Origin: Ephydatia muelleri | Lineage: Eukaryota; Porifera; Demospongiae; Spongillida; Spongillidae | DNA length: 64,000 bases | Assembly: GCA_013339895.1 (NCBI GenBank) | Contig: JABACO010000013.1 | Span: 6,903,787 to 6,967,786, forward strand | Direction of reading: 5' to 3' | In this document: positions 23,900 to 34,759 of the stretch, in pieces | Numbering within the stretch: the first letter of the stretch is position 1 | Layout: each line of letters starts with the position of its first letter | Notes under the pieces: generated by a model | What the model was told of the DNA's origin: nothing | Seen by the model: the letters and a program-made list of their open reading frames with translations, nothing else | Database searches by the model: none | Made by a program: the position numbers and the translations under genes

Positions 23900-26004
23900 T
23901 GAAATGACCAATGCTTACCTCATGAGCAAGCTGCAGTTGAAGAATTTGTATTCGTTTCTCTAATGCTACTACTTTATCATGCTCTGTGTCAACCTGGACA
24001 ACTGTAGATGGAAACACAGTCTGTCCCTCCGGATCCTTGTATGTTGCAAAGAACTAGTGAGAGTGGGATCTGATTACTCAATACACTGTGCATTAATTGA
24101 TAGCATGTACCTTTGGTATGAAGACCAGCAACAGAATAATGGTGGCAGCACACCAGAATCCAAGGGAGTAAATGACTGCCAATGTGTTCACCTTATCCCT
24201 CAGTGTGGCAAAGCTAATGATCACCACAACCAAACATATTGATGTGACGTAGATGATGGCTGCTATGTACTTGGAGTCATTCAATCCTTTCACTTTTACT
24301 TTTCTAGTTCCGAATGCCAGCAGGATGGCAATCACCTGGATGAGACCCTTGTAGCCAAACAACACTCCATGCCATATGGTGTAGCCTTTCTGAGAGTCAC
24401 ATATGAGGATACAGTTAATGGTTGTGTCATGGAAGGCCTTCATGGGAGAAAGATGGAAGGAAAATATGTGAAATACTAATAACTAGTATATAGAGCAGAT
24501 AAAATAAAGTATACTCCAGACACAATCTGTGGGTATTCAGTACTCTGTTTGAAAACTGCAGTAGTCCTCAACTCAGGAACAGCTGTGACAATGACCAGAA
24601 TGATCACATCAATGCCTGCCAATACACTGATCAACACCCCAATCATCCAATCCTTGACCACCTGTGGACAACAATGAATGCATAAACAAAGTGACCATCA
24701 CACTGCTATTTTTTAATTACCCTCTTCCTTTTTGGTTTAGGGTTGTTGAATACGTAGTAAACACGATACATCTTTCCCAGAACAGGCCCAAAGGCAACCG
24801 AGTAGCCAATGGCCCACAACCATATCCGAACCTGTGAATGACAAATGAAAGAAATCACAAAACGATACAGCAGACTGCTTAGATTGAAATGCTTGCATTG
24901 GTCACAAGCTGTTGAAATGAAATGATGCATTTTGATGCCAAAAATGAATGTTCTACATAACATGATCACATCGTATAACATCAAGATGTATATGTGAACC
25001 ATTCTTGACACTCACGTTACAAATGGCAGTGGTTATGGTCTCATCAGTGGACTGTATAGCCAGGAAGAAGATGGAGGTGTAGAGTACCATACAACCTCCA
25101 CATGTGATGTAATTGATATTGGGACTGGTAAGTCGAATGAGTCTGTTTAGAGAGAACAAAAGACAGTCATACCTATTAAGTTACAAATCACCATAGAGAA
25201 AATATGAATTAGTGCATGAATAAACTGCATTGCACTGACCACATATGAGGAGCAGTGTATATGAGGGACCACACTAAACCAACCCTGCTTGGCATACCAT
25301 GTACATTGTGCATGTGGTGCATTTGGATGTACTGCATTGATCGGAGCCCCGATCTGTGGTGCTTTCGCTCACTTTCTCTCTCTGAAGACTGCCATAAAGA
25401 TGAAGCATATGATGGCCAGAGCTATCCCTAGTGTGGCCAGAATGTACATGACAGCAGTGACCCATGGCTCAATGTTAATGGTTGACTTTATCAGAGTTCC
25501 ATCATGTGGAACACCAGCTATAAGGGATACAGGAATGAAGTCAGGAGTTTTAGTGGCCCTGACCCCTCATGATATGTGCTCACCAGGCCATATTGTTTCC
25601 ATGGACTCTCCTGGGAGAAAGTTAAATGCAACTGATTGTCCATTCTGGTCCAATACCACATATCCAATGTCAAACTTGTGTAGCTGATTACCTGATTGAA
25701 GGAAATTGTAACCATGGATACAAAGCCAAAATTAAAGTACCCACTGTTATTGAATCTGTACTGTTGAATTCTTATACGTTCAGCATTCCTTATGCCATTG
25801 GCATTGAAGTATATGTTCCCCTGTGTGTGGTGGACAAACATCTCTGGATGAAGTATACAAGAATCCCATCTACACCCATCTCACTGCACTATGGCATGGG
25901 GAAAAGGACCACATGACCAGCCATCACAATTAATGTGACGCACTTAAGGGGGATCTAATGCAAACAGCAACCTTTCTAGTACTTATGCTAAATGAGGTAT
26001 TTAG

Positions 26005-26500
26005 CACTCCTTGTCCCCATCATCCATGTCACCACCAGATCAATGTCCCCATCATCCATGTCACCACCAGATCAATGTCCCCATCATCCATGTCACCACC
26101 AGATCAATGTCCCCATCATCCATGTCACCACCAGATCAATGTTCCCATCATCCATGTCACCACCAGATCAATGTCCCCATCATCCATGTCACCACCAGAT
26201 CAATGTTCCCATCATCCATGTCACCACCAGATCAATGTCCCCATCATCCATGTCACCACCAGATCAATGTCCCCATCATCCATGTCACCACCAGATCAAT
26301 GTCCCCATCATCCATGTCACCACCAGATCAATGTCCCCATCATCCTTGTCACCACCAGATCAATGTCCCCATCATCCATGTCACCACCAGATCAATGTCC
26401 CCTCATCCATGTCACCACCAGATCAATGTCCCCATCATCCATGTCACCACCAGATCAATGTCCCCATCATCCATGTCACCACCAGATCAATGTCACAAGT
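26005..26500. repeat. 32-bp minisatellite in R2 intron
   Basis: About 15 copies of a 32-bp unit containing CACCACCAGATCAATGTCCC and CATCATCCATGT. It lies in the intron between R2 exons 26679-26522 and 25820-25745. The unit length is not a multiple of three, so all three plus frames are open by repetition. The ORFs of 171-246 residues here are artefacts. Confidence 0.95.
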
Positions 26501-26889
26501 TGCTTATACTTCAGAACGTACCGTAATGCCAACGAAGGAAGCATTCATCAGATGTTGATACATTCTCTCCAAAATGACATCATTGGCATAAGTGAAGTTT
26601 TCCATGTAGAAAGTGGAGTTGGGTGGAAGATGGGAGGCAGCAGCTGCCAGCCTGTTGAAGGCTGGATCAGCTCTGAGGTCTGGGGAAGAGTCACATAATA
26701 TGAATTCCTAGGGGTGAGGTATGGCCTCCATACCTCGAATGGTTCTGTTCAGAGCTATGGCATATGACCACACAACATCAAAACATGGTTCCCCATCGTA
26801 CACATCAGACAGGTTCATCCTGCTCACACCTTCAAGGTACAGCTTTCTGTACTGGTTGAAGCTCTGTCAATGAAGTATCATTGGTGAGG

Positions 26890-27125
26890 GAGGTATGTTT
26901 GGAAGGAAGTGTGTGTGGAGGAATTTATGTGTAGAGTGAGTTGTGTGTAGTCTGAATAGAGGGGTGTGTCTGAATGGATGGGTGTGTCTGAATGGAGGGG
27001 TGTGTCTGAAGGGAGGCATGTGTATGAATGGAGGGTGTGTCTGAGGGAGGGATATGTCTGAAGGGAGGCATGTGTCTGAATGGAGGGGTGTGTCTGAGGG
27101 AGGGATGTGTCTGAGGGAGGGGTGT
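26890..27125. repeat. Degenerate short repeat in R2 intron
   Basis: Imperfect tandem units around GAATGGAGGGGTGTGTCT and GAGGGAGGGATGTGTCT, about 18-20 bp, between R2 exons 27468-27280 and 26863-26734. A shorter, single-copy relative is visible in the same intron of R3 (about 49350-49390). Confidence 0.8.
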
Positions 27126-28399
27126 GGCACACTACGCTAAATGAATATGAATAATTGTTTCTCAGCTGATGCTAATTCTTGAGGAAGTGTACTATATTCA
27201 GTTTCAATATGACTACATTTCTTTCAAAACGTTAACATGTTTTAGTTTTCAACAGCAAATACATTTGCATAAAACTGACCAATCCCGAGCTGGTTGTCAT
27301 ATTGGTGTCCTTGATTTGAGGGTCTAGGGTGATGGCCAGTGATCTGTTCAGAGCTATCTCCATTTGATGTCTCGTACAGTTCACAGTACTGCTGTCCCAC
27401 CATCCATCAGTGTACTATTCGAGTGTGATGAAGACATACAGTGGGTACACCTTGTTCTGATGGTACGCCTGATAATAAGAACAATAATAAGACCACCGGT
27501 GGTGTTACAATAGTTTCCAGCTTGTAGAGTGGGAACAGAAATGGCTCTAGCTAGCCACAGGTTATCAGAAATGTCTCTTGCCAAAGACTAACATTCAATG
27601 GTGCAAAATGAGTTTATTACAGACATCCTCATCCCCAGGCCTCCTCACCTCGCATAAAACTGATATGATGTCATCCACATACATGGCGAGGTAGATTATC
27701 CTCGATTCTGTGTTCTGTACAGAAAATGGATGACATGTAATAGTATTCATAACAGGGTGTTACCATAGTAACTACACTAAGAGAAAAATGGAATAATGTT
27801 GATTGCCATAGTTGCAAGCACATAAAAGTGTACCCAATAAATTGTACCCAATACGACATCACTATCAGTGAGCCATATACAACAGAGCTACACTGGAAAA
27901 CATGTGGACTGGGAAGGAAGGGATCACACTCCACCTTCACATGAAATATACAATAGCAGAGAAAAGTTAGAACAAACAAATATGTGCTACGCTCTATATG
28001 TATGTTACTTTTTACGATTGTATTTATACTTGAATGGTGCCAAGTGTTGTGTTCACAGCATAGGATGACACTGCCTTAGTAAAGTGCAGAAGTTATCATC
28101 AAGCATGTTTGCATTCAGGTGTGCTTCATAGCAATCTTCCTAACAGTGTGACTAGTAAAGCTAGCTGTTTCCATAGTGATGCAAAAGAATGTGGTGCTTC
28201 AATCCTGTAGGTACTCTACACCATTTCAGCTATGTTGGTGACACCATAAAGTAACAAAGTGGTAGTATCAATTGTACTTGGTTGCACCAACTTTTGTTCT
28301 CACCAGTACTGCATGATGCATTCTGTGCTAAGAATGATGCTTATGTACTTATGGGTAATTCAGTAGTGTTTAACCCTCCCTTTTTAATACTCTCTTTGT

Positions 28400-28431
28400 G
28401 ACCCCCCCCCCCCACACACACACAAACACAC

Positions 28432-28466
<35 letters not shown>

Positions 28467-28570
28467 GCACACACATGCACATACACACATGCACACACAC
28501 ACACACACACACACACATGTGCACACACATGCACATACACACATGCACACACACACACATGCACACACAG
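28400..28570. repeat. (CA)n microsatellite in R2 intron
   Basis: CA-rich repeat with ATGTGCACACACATGCAC interruptions, just downstream (in gene sense) of the R2 exon ending 28587. R3 carries a CA repeat at the same place (50455-50562). Confidence 0.95.
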
Positions 28571-28784
28571 AGGCATGGATGCTTACAAATGCTTGTCCAT
28601 TACTGAGGATAGCATCCAGGGTGTTGGTGGCTCTGGGGTCACTAGAGTATGAGACTGAGGTGATGTTATGGTGGGGACCATGCTGCTCCAATGACACCAG
28701 CATGCCAATCAATGCTCTTACTATGTCAAATTGTTGAGCTTATTTCACAACCAGTCATTACTAATGAAGACATTGCAACATTAA

Positions 28785-29714
28785 TTGTATAGATTGCTTC
28801 ATGACCATCATAAGTGCTTCAAAGCTGCACATGGAAAATGGGAGGTGTCAATCAATTACCATACTGCATTACACATTCCAGATGTAATAGTAGACTATGG
28901 ACCTCCTCACGGTTATTGGTGTTTCGAATACGAACGCTTGAATGGACTTCTCGCTGAAATTCCCAACAGCAAAGTAAATATTGAGCCGCAAATTATGAGT
29001 AGAATGTTGTTACAATTTTCCTATGCTAGCTCTACTCTACCTGTAATTCCATTCTCATTGGCAGATGTTCCTAAGAGCTTGAAATGTGTTACTGCGATAG
29101 AAACTCCAGTTACCTTTCAAAAAAGGCACTTAAATTCAATACTTCAAGAGCCCCCAGATTCACGCTTTGCATTTCAGCATAAGATTGATCAAGGCAATGC
29201 TGCAGATTGGCCCATAGAATTGTTACATCCTATCAAATGCAACTTGATAATTGACGCCATGTTTTATGAAGAACTAGTGAGTTTTGTAAGAATACATATG
29301 ACACTGAAGTACACTTACACCATAGGATGGACAAATTTGGACGTTGTGTTGTCAATGATCATGTGTTCGGAGTTCAACTCCACCGATAGAGGTTCAATTG
29401 TAAAAGCAATGTTTGTACTGAAAGAAAATAACGAGCTACATCCATACTATGGTCGCATTCAGTTTTTCTTCCGAATCTGCATCACATTGAGACATGATGG
29501 TCAGCAAGAAGAAATACGGGAATGTATATTGTCATATGTCAAATGGATGTCTTTTAAATCACCTGAGCTAGATAAATTAAGTGGACTTTACATGGTTAGT
29601 AATAAGTTTTATGAACAGGATAAAATCATTAGTCCCAGGAGATTTGCAGGTCGTTGTGTTCTAGCTCAAGCAGGAAAAGGGACATCCTTTTATGTTGTTG
29701 AACTTCCACGATAG
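28785..29714 (+). CDS. CACTA-type transposon protein, DUF4218-like C-terminal part
   Basis: Open frame of 309 codons. Residues about 25-75 hold the pattern seen next to CACTA/EnSpm (tnp2) transposases: NYHTALHIPDVIVDYGPPHG, then FEYERLNGLLAEIP and a following IEPQIMSRML. The remainder (WPIELLHPIKCNLI..., FRICITLRHDGQQEEIRECIL) resembles the C-terminal region of such proteins and has no recognised catalytic residues. The N-terminal transposase core is absent upstream, where R2 receptor sequence lies, so this is a partial element. Lack of stop codons over 930 bp suggests it is not very old, or that it is kept. No terminal repeats found. Confidence 0.6.
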   Translation: MYRLLHDHHKCFKAAHGKWEVSINYHTALHIPDVIVDYGPPHGYWCFEYERLNGLLAEIPNSKVNIEPQIMSRMLLQFSYASSTLPVIPFSLADVPKSLKCVTAIETPVTFQKRHLNSILQEPPDSRFAFQHKIDQGNAADWPIELLHPIKCNLIIDAMFYEELVSFVRIHMTLKYTYTIGWTNLDVVLSMIMCSEFNSTDRGSIVKAMFVLKENNELHPYYGRIQFFFRICITLRHDGQQEEIRECILSYVKWMSFKSPELDKLSGLYMVSNKFYEQDKIISPRRFAGRCVLAQAGKGTSFYVVELPR

Positions 29715-30834
29715 CCTGTATCTAATGTATTAATCATTTTGTTTATGTGCATGCAAGTGTATACATTATTATATTGATGTCTTCTCAATTAACAAGCTAG
29801 GGATCTATATATAACCAATCACATTTTGAGCATATGGCGCTCTGCTATCAATTGCTAATCCATATCCATTTTCTACAGTAGGCCTACTTTCACAAGGTGG
29901 AATGTACGCAAAAGAAATTCCAAAGGATGTAAAGAATCATTTGAAACATCACGTATAAAATCAAAACAGGATTCATCAATTGATTCGGATTCACTTGGAA
30001 AATCAATAGCTGATTTGTATATCATTGCATAATCATTACGTGATTTTTAATCAATTGAAGAATCATATAGCGTGATTTCCCAATGTGAGAATCAATTGCA
30101 AATCACAAGCGACAACTGCGAAATCACTTATGAAATCAAAAATTGATTCGCGGTCTTTTTTTGCTGTGATTACTATATTGGACTGGTATGATATTTCTGT
30201 ACCAGCCTGTACGTTCCGTTTCTACGCCTAAAGGAGCTGAATTTAGACGTGATACTGCCTAGACCCTCTAGATAGGCAAAATAAGTGACCGAGGTATGCC
30301 AAATTCAAACAAAACGGTCTACGAAAAAAGTGTACTACGTAACCGCAAACCGTGTTACTTTTAAAATAAATATATCGCACGAACGGTTGTAGCTATGAGT
30401 GTAGGGATTGCACCAAACATAAAAGCGGGAGTTAGGCTTTCTTTTGATGTATTTTAAACCTCACATACTAATAGTGAGACTAATTTTCTATTTCATGATT
30501 CGACAAAACAAGTGCTCGAATTTCACGGACGTGGTGTTAAGAATACGCCCCTGCGCTTCTAACGAGGGAATGCGCTTATAACAGGTGCGCTCTTAACGAG
30601 GGCAGACTGTACAAACCACGCAAGGAAGGAAATTGGGAGGATATAAGTGATGATGCTGCATCCATGTGCATATCAGCAAGCCAATCCCCACATCGAACTG
30701 ATTTTAACATTGTGGCTACGGTCTTGTGCTTGGCAGTTTTGATAGGCTTTCTGTTCTTCTTAACCTTCAACTCATTTATATCCTCACAATCATCAGCCCC
30801 AGTTACTCTACACTCCTCATCCCCATCAGCTGTT
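29715..30834. other. AT-rich spacer with foldback-like sequence
   Basis: No gene recognised. From about 29940 to 30170 the sequence is packed with variants of AATCAATTGA / TGATTT, ending TTTTTTTGCTGTGATTAC at about 30156-30173, which resembles the CACAGCAACAAAAAAA end seen at 33791. This may be an old non-autonomous element. Confidence 0.35.
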
Positions 30835-32720
30835 TCATGGCATGCACTCCTTATTTGTACAAGCACGCTTTGGATGGTAGTGACTTGTACAATAACCTCC
30901 AGATCCTTTACAAGGACACCTATTCTTGCACCCATTTGTACAATTGCATTTCAACTGGTCAATTTTGGTTCTAGCAGCTTCCCTAAGGCTTACGGTACAA
31001 TAGGTAGCTTAGAACTGTACTTGAAAGGGACAGACCCGGTGTAAGGCATTAGCTCACCAGTCGGATAACAAGTTGATAGAATTCCATTTTCACACCTATT
31101 CCTACAGAAGTCAGACGTGTACATGTAGATGTAGATAGATAGACAAACACAGACAAAAATAACTCACTGAAGGTGGTAATGATCATTCTGTGCTGCCAAA
31201 ATATAGCACAGCAAGCGATGCATATCGGTTGAAGATCGTTCATTTCTGGGTATCCTTACTGTGACACTATCTCCTGCAGAATACGTTTTGATTTGATGAC
31301 GTTTGTGCTTGGCATACTGGATCTTCATTCGTTCTGCGATACTCATTGTCAGCTTCTTCTCTAATCTTTAGATGACGGGTGCTGGTTGTTAGTGTAGCCG
31401 ATGGTGATGTCACTTTTGGATCACTGAAAGGTTATATCAATATACTATGCAACACATTATGTTGTCATGCCTTATAACTGGAGAATCTGAATTATGTGAG
31501 ACTGAAGATTGTCTTGGAGGTGATAAAACTTGATCAGGAGATGCAGAAGTCAATGGAAGCTTTGAAGGTGGAGTTGAATGCGGTAAAGAATTAAGTACTG
31601 GAACTGTAGAACATTTGGCGTCCCTAAAAAAGTGTGATAAAATGGCAACAGCATAAGTCAAACCTTACATTTGTATGGTTGCAGACTTGTAAATAAGATA
31701 TTGGTGGCTGAGCAGGTAACTGATGACACAGAAGTGATGACGGCAGAGCTGAAGGTGAATTTGCAAATTGCTGACTTGAAGCTGGTGATTGAACTTCTGG
31801 GCTTGATAAGGGACTTCTTGATGGTGGTAACGTTTGAGGAGATGAGTGAGGAGAAATAATGTTTTCATCATCACCTATGTGCTAGTTGATGTGAAGCACT
31901 AGATAGAAATGGTATACATGATATTAAATGGTGTGGCAATGAGATCTGCAACATCTTCCTCCATAATGCAAGGATTCTTTCCCTTTGGAAGTTCAGCAAA
32001 TGGAGTTGTTCTTGGAGGTTGCCCAAAAACCACTTCATAGGGGCTTTTTTTCAAAGTGCGGCATACTTGAGTATTTAGATTGTCTGCAGAAGAATGTGAC
32101 AAGAACCTTAAAAATTAATCAATTAGTCCAACTTACATTGAATGCAAGCTAACTAATCGGACCATTGCACATCTCCACACTCCTTCCACTAATTTTTCAT
32201 TGACTGAATCTGCATTTCTACAAGATGATTACCTTTTTCTACCAACCCTTGTGACTGTGAGTGACGAGAATGCCCATTGATTATAACAACCTCCCCCGGC
32301 CATGATCGAACTACTTCTTTCACAATCTCTCGTTGACAAACTCCCTCCCATTGTCAGATTGCAGGATCTTGTGAATGCCCAAATAGGGAAATACTCTTTT
32401 CACTGGAACAGCAACATCAACTGCTGACTTTTTCATTAAAGGCCACAGAATATGGAACTTAGACCAATGATCCACGTAATGAGCTATGTAATGATATGAA
32501 ACATCAGGCATATGTCTCATATCAATGAGGTCAATCTAATTATAGAAATGAGGCATACATAACATCATCACTTTACCTGGCATCGAGTAAGAGAACCTGA
32601 TGACACTATTGGTCTAAGTGGAACAGTACCATTCTGGGGTTGTTTAGGTTGACAAATTGAACATGTGTTACAGAAATACTGCACAGCTTCTCTAGGTATG
32701 CAGTCATACGTTTTCTGTAC
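30835..32720 (-). pseudogene. KRBA2-like integrase gene, intron-containing and broken
   Basis: Minus-strand pieces, in order, match the integrase-derived KRBA2-like family. 32720-32577 has a zinc-finger-like CNTCSICQ followed by VPLRPIVSSGSLTRCQ. After a 41-bp GT-AG intron (32576-32536) comes 32535-32320: IDLIDMRHMPDVSYHYIAHY, VDHWSKFHILWPLMKKSA, and ILQSDNGREFVNE. The D-D-E core is thus partly visible. The frame then shifts at about 32325 and the expected SRHSQSQGLVE stretch follows in another frame. 32102-31910 gives KSPYEVVFGQPPR, 31346-31164 gives DSVTVRIPRNERSSTDMHRL, and 30990-30837 a cysteine-rich tail (CNCTNGCKNRCPCKGSGGYC). The frameshift and stops make it a pseudogene. The splice-like intron says it behaved as a host-type gene. 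Confidence 0.65.
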
Positions 32721-34755
32721 CTGAAATTTGAGAGTGCAATACTGACATACTAATTATAACTGTTTTGATGTACAGTAAAATACAAACATAGCATCCGACC
32801 CCATACAAATACACATAAGACATACTTTTGCCAGAGTTTTTTTTGTAGCCAACATGACCACTTTCCGTTGTAATTAGGATGTATCACACAGTCATACAGC
32901 ACTGTGCATATAAATAGACTGAAAACTAATTGATTTCATAATGAACGGCAAGTACATGATAATGACCAAAAATAGTATTGTCATTGTCATTCTGTTAAGT
33001 AGAAAGAAATAGTTAATTGAATACACCCATTCAAGCAATTGTGAGCCATACATGTGCAATTATTATATATGCACAAGACACACCAACAATACACATACAC
33101 GTACATATAACCTAAAGTTCTAAAAAGCGCCTACCATGCAATTCTCTTCCTAAAATGGAAAATGCACACTGTGCCTCTTTACAGAGGATATAGAGGAAAG
33201 AACAACTGCAACTGTTACATTGAAGGTAGCTGGTTTTCCTCTGTCAAAGCCCTGAAGAAGGTTAGATTTTATCTGATTCTACATGAGGAGGAGGAAGACA
33301 AAGGAGCACATCCCCTCCCTCTGTCCGTATACACTACCTGCATGGCATGCAGCTTTCGTGATTTACTAGCTCACCTTGGCTTTAACCGGAAGACATAACA
33401 CATCAGTCAACTCCAACTCTGCGCAGTTTAGCAGCTCAAACTTCTTTGTTCTATTCACCCAATGTCTTGCGCGTTGCTAAAGTCTAAATCAGTTAGATAC
33501 TGTCACCTTCGGGATCAAGGTGATTTAGAATACCCTCGGGCCCTTAGTAGCGCCCTCGGCTCGCTACGCTCGGGACGTTACAGCCCAGGGCCCTCGGATC
33601 TTCTAAATCACGTAGATCCCTCGGTTCCAGTATCTAACTATTCTGTAGCCAGTCACATTTCTTCATACCCAAAATAACCAAATGGAAACGTCAAGACCAC
33701 GTCGGCTAAACATCTTACCGTATAGGCAGGTTGATTAGTATTGCATATAGGAGGAACACATGCACAGTCTGTAGAAAATGTATTAAGCAGTCACAGCAAC
33801 AAAAAAAAAAAAAAAAAAAAAAAAAAGAAGGTTGAATCAATTATTGATTTCCAATAGATTTATAACTTACATTCTGGTACATTTTGAACCAGGTAGGTTG
33901 TGCCAGAATGTAAGTAATAAATCTATTGGAAATGAAAGGATTGATTCGATGCGTATTTTGTTGTTGCTATGATTCTACAGTGTGTTGTTTTTAGCCGTGC
34001 GCTTCGCATGAGAACCTAACATTCTACATTCCAATGACGCCCCCACCCCTCCCTCTATCCACCATTGTTATTTCGTCCCCAGACCCGTTTACCATGTGAC
34101 ATCAATCGGCTGCTGTGAAAGAGTCTGGGGACGGGACTAGACCAACTGTACGTGTATAGAGTTCTACTATAAATGATAATCATCATTATGCACGTTTGGG
34201 TCAGGAATCGAGTGTAGCAACACATTCCACATTCCAAAGTAAATTTGTTATGTACCAGAAGCTGTTGTTTCTTTTTTGAAGACAAGACCTTTTCCTTATT
34301 ATTCCGAAAGACGATCATGCAATCACGACCCCACACGCACATCTTTCACGCTCTGGACATCAACCTACCTGTACCTGTGAGAGAATCACGAACGAGTAGC
34401 TCGACTACTTGCTACTTGTACCAGAAGTGAACGGGGTCACCAAGACAGGAACTTATAATGTCTCCACCCAAACAAGACTCCCCCATCCTATATGACAGTA
34501 AATGTCAAATGCACAACAATAAACAGTCCTAAACAAAATCACAGTCAGGTACATCAGCCATTGTGCCAAATACTGACTGCAGCAGCATTGCCATGCTGGA
34601 TTACCATGGGAGTCATGGAGAGCCCTTGCAACCTTGGAACTGATGAAGTGGAAGCACGCATTCAAGTTCAGGATGAGATCATAGCAAATAATTGTTGAAA
34701 TTACAAATCTCGTGTTTGCTATACTTCCGAGCAGCATACCTCCTGCGAATAACTC
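32721..34755. other. Spacer with foldback elements and poly-A
   Basis: No gene recognised. It contains a foldback at 33491-33639 (ends AGTTAGATACTG / CAGTATCTAACT, interior CTCGGGCCCT / AGGGCCCTCGG). It also has a 28-bp poly-A run (about 33801-33826) and a hairpin at 33845-33950, whose arms share TTTCCAATAGATTTATAACT and its inverse with ACATTCTGG. A short inverted pair GTCCCCAGAC / GTCTGGGGAC lies at 34076-34135. Short ORFs here look random. Confidence 0.5.
33491..33639. mobile_element. Foldback MITE candidate
   Basis: About 149 bp able to fold on itself. AGTTAGATACTG at the left end pairs with CAGTATCTAAC(T) at the right. Internally GTGATTTAGAA pairs with TTCTAAATCAC, and CTCGGGCCCT pairs with AGGGCCCTCGG. 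No ORF, and target duplication unclear. Confidence 0.6.
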
Positions 34756-34759
34756 TGCT

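Larger units (their letters stand above)
23919..28712 (-). pseudogene. GABA-B-type receptor copy R2, damaged
   Basis: Paralogue of the complete receptor at 39386-53263. Recognisable exons: about 28712-28587, 27714-27649, 27468-27280, 26863-26734, 26679-26522, 25820-25745, 25691-25584, 25517-25373, 25142-25016, 24831-24721, 24661-24515, 24437-24111, 24053-23919. Lengths equal those of R3 exon by exon. Defects: a TAG at 27415-27417 replaces the Trp codon of the GWYTDGWW motif; the first exon seen has no AG acceptor at the homologous position; exons 1-3 were not found upstream, where a CACTA-type ORF lies; and the last exon falls in the N gap. The 7TM exons are undamaged. If the stop were a sequencing error, a truncated gene would still remain. 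Confidence 0.8.

Noticed and set aside
25958..26698. Three overlapping plus-strand ORFs of 171-246 codons
   Set aside because: The unit is 32 bp, so each frame cycles through all three phases of the same repeat. It is an intron of R2.
34081..34135. Short inverted pair GTCCCCAGAC / GTCTGGGGAC
   Set aside because: Arms of only about 10 bp with no target duplication. Too weak to call an element.
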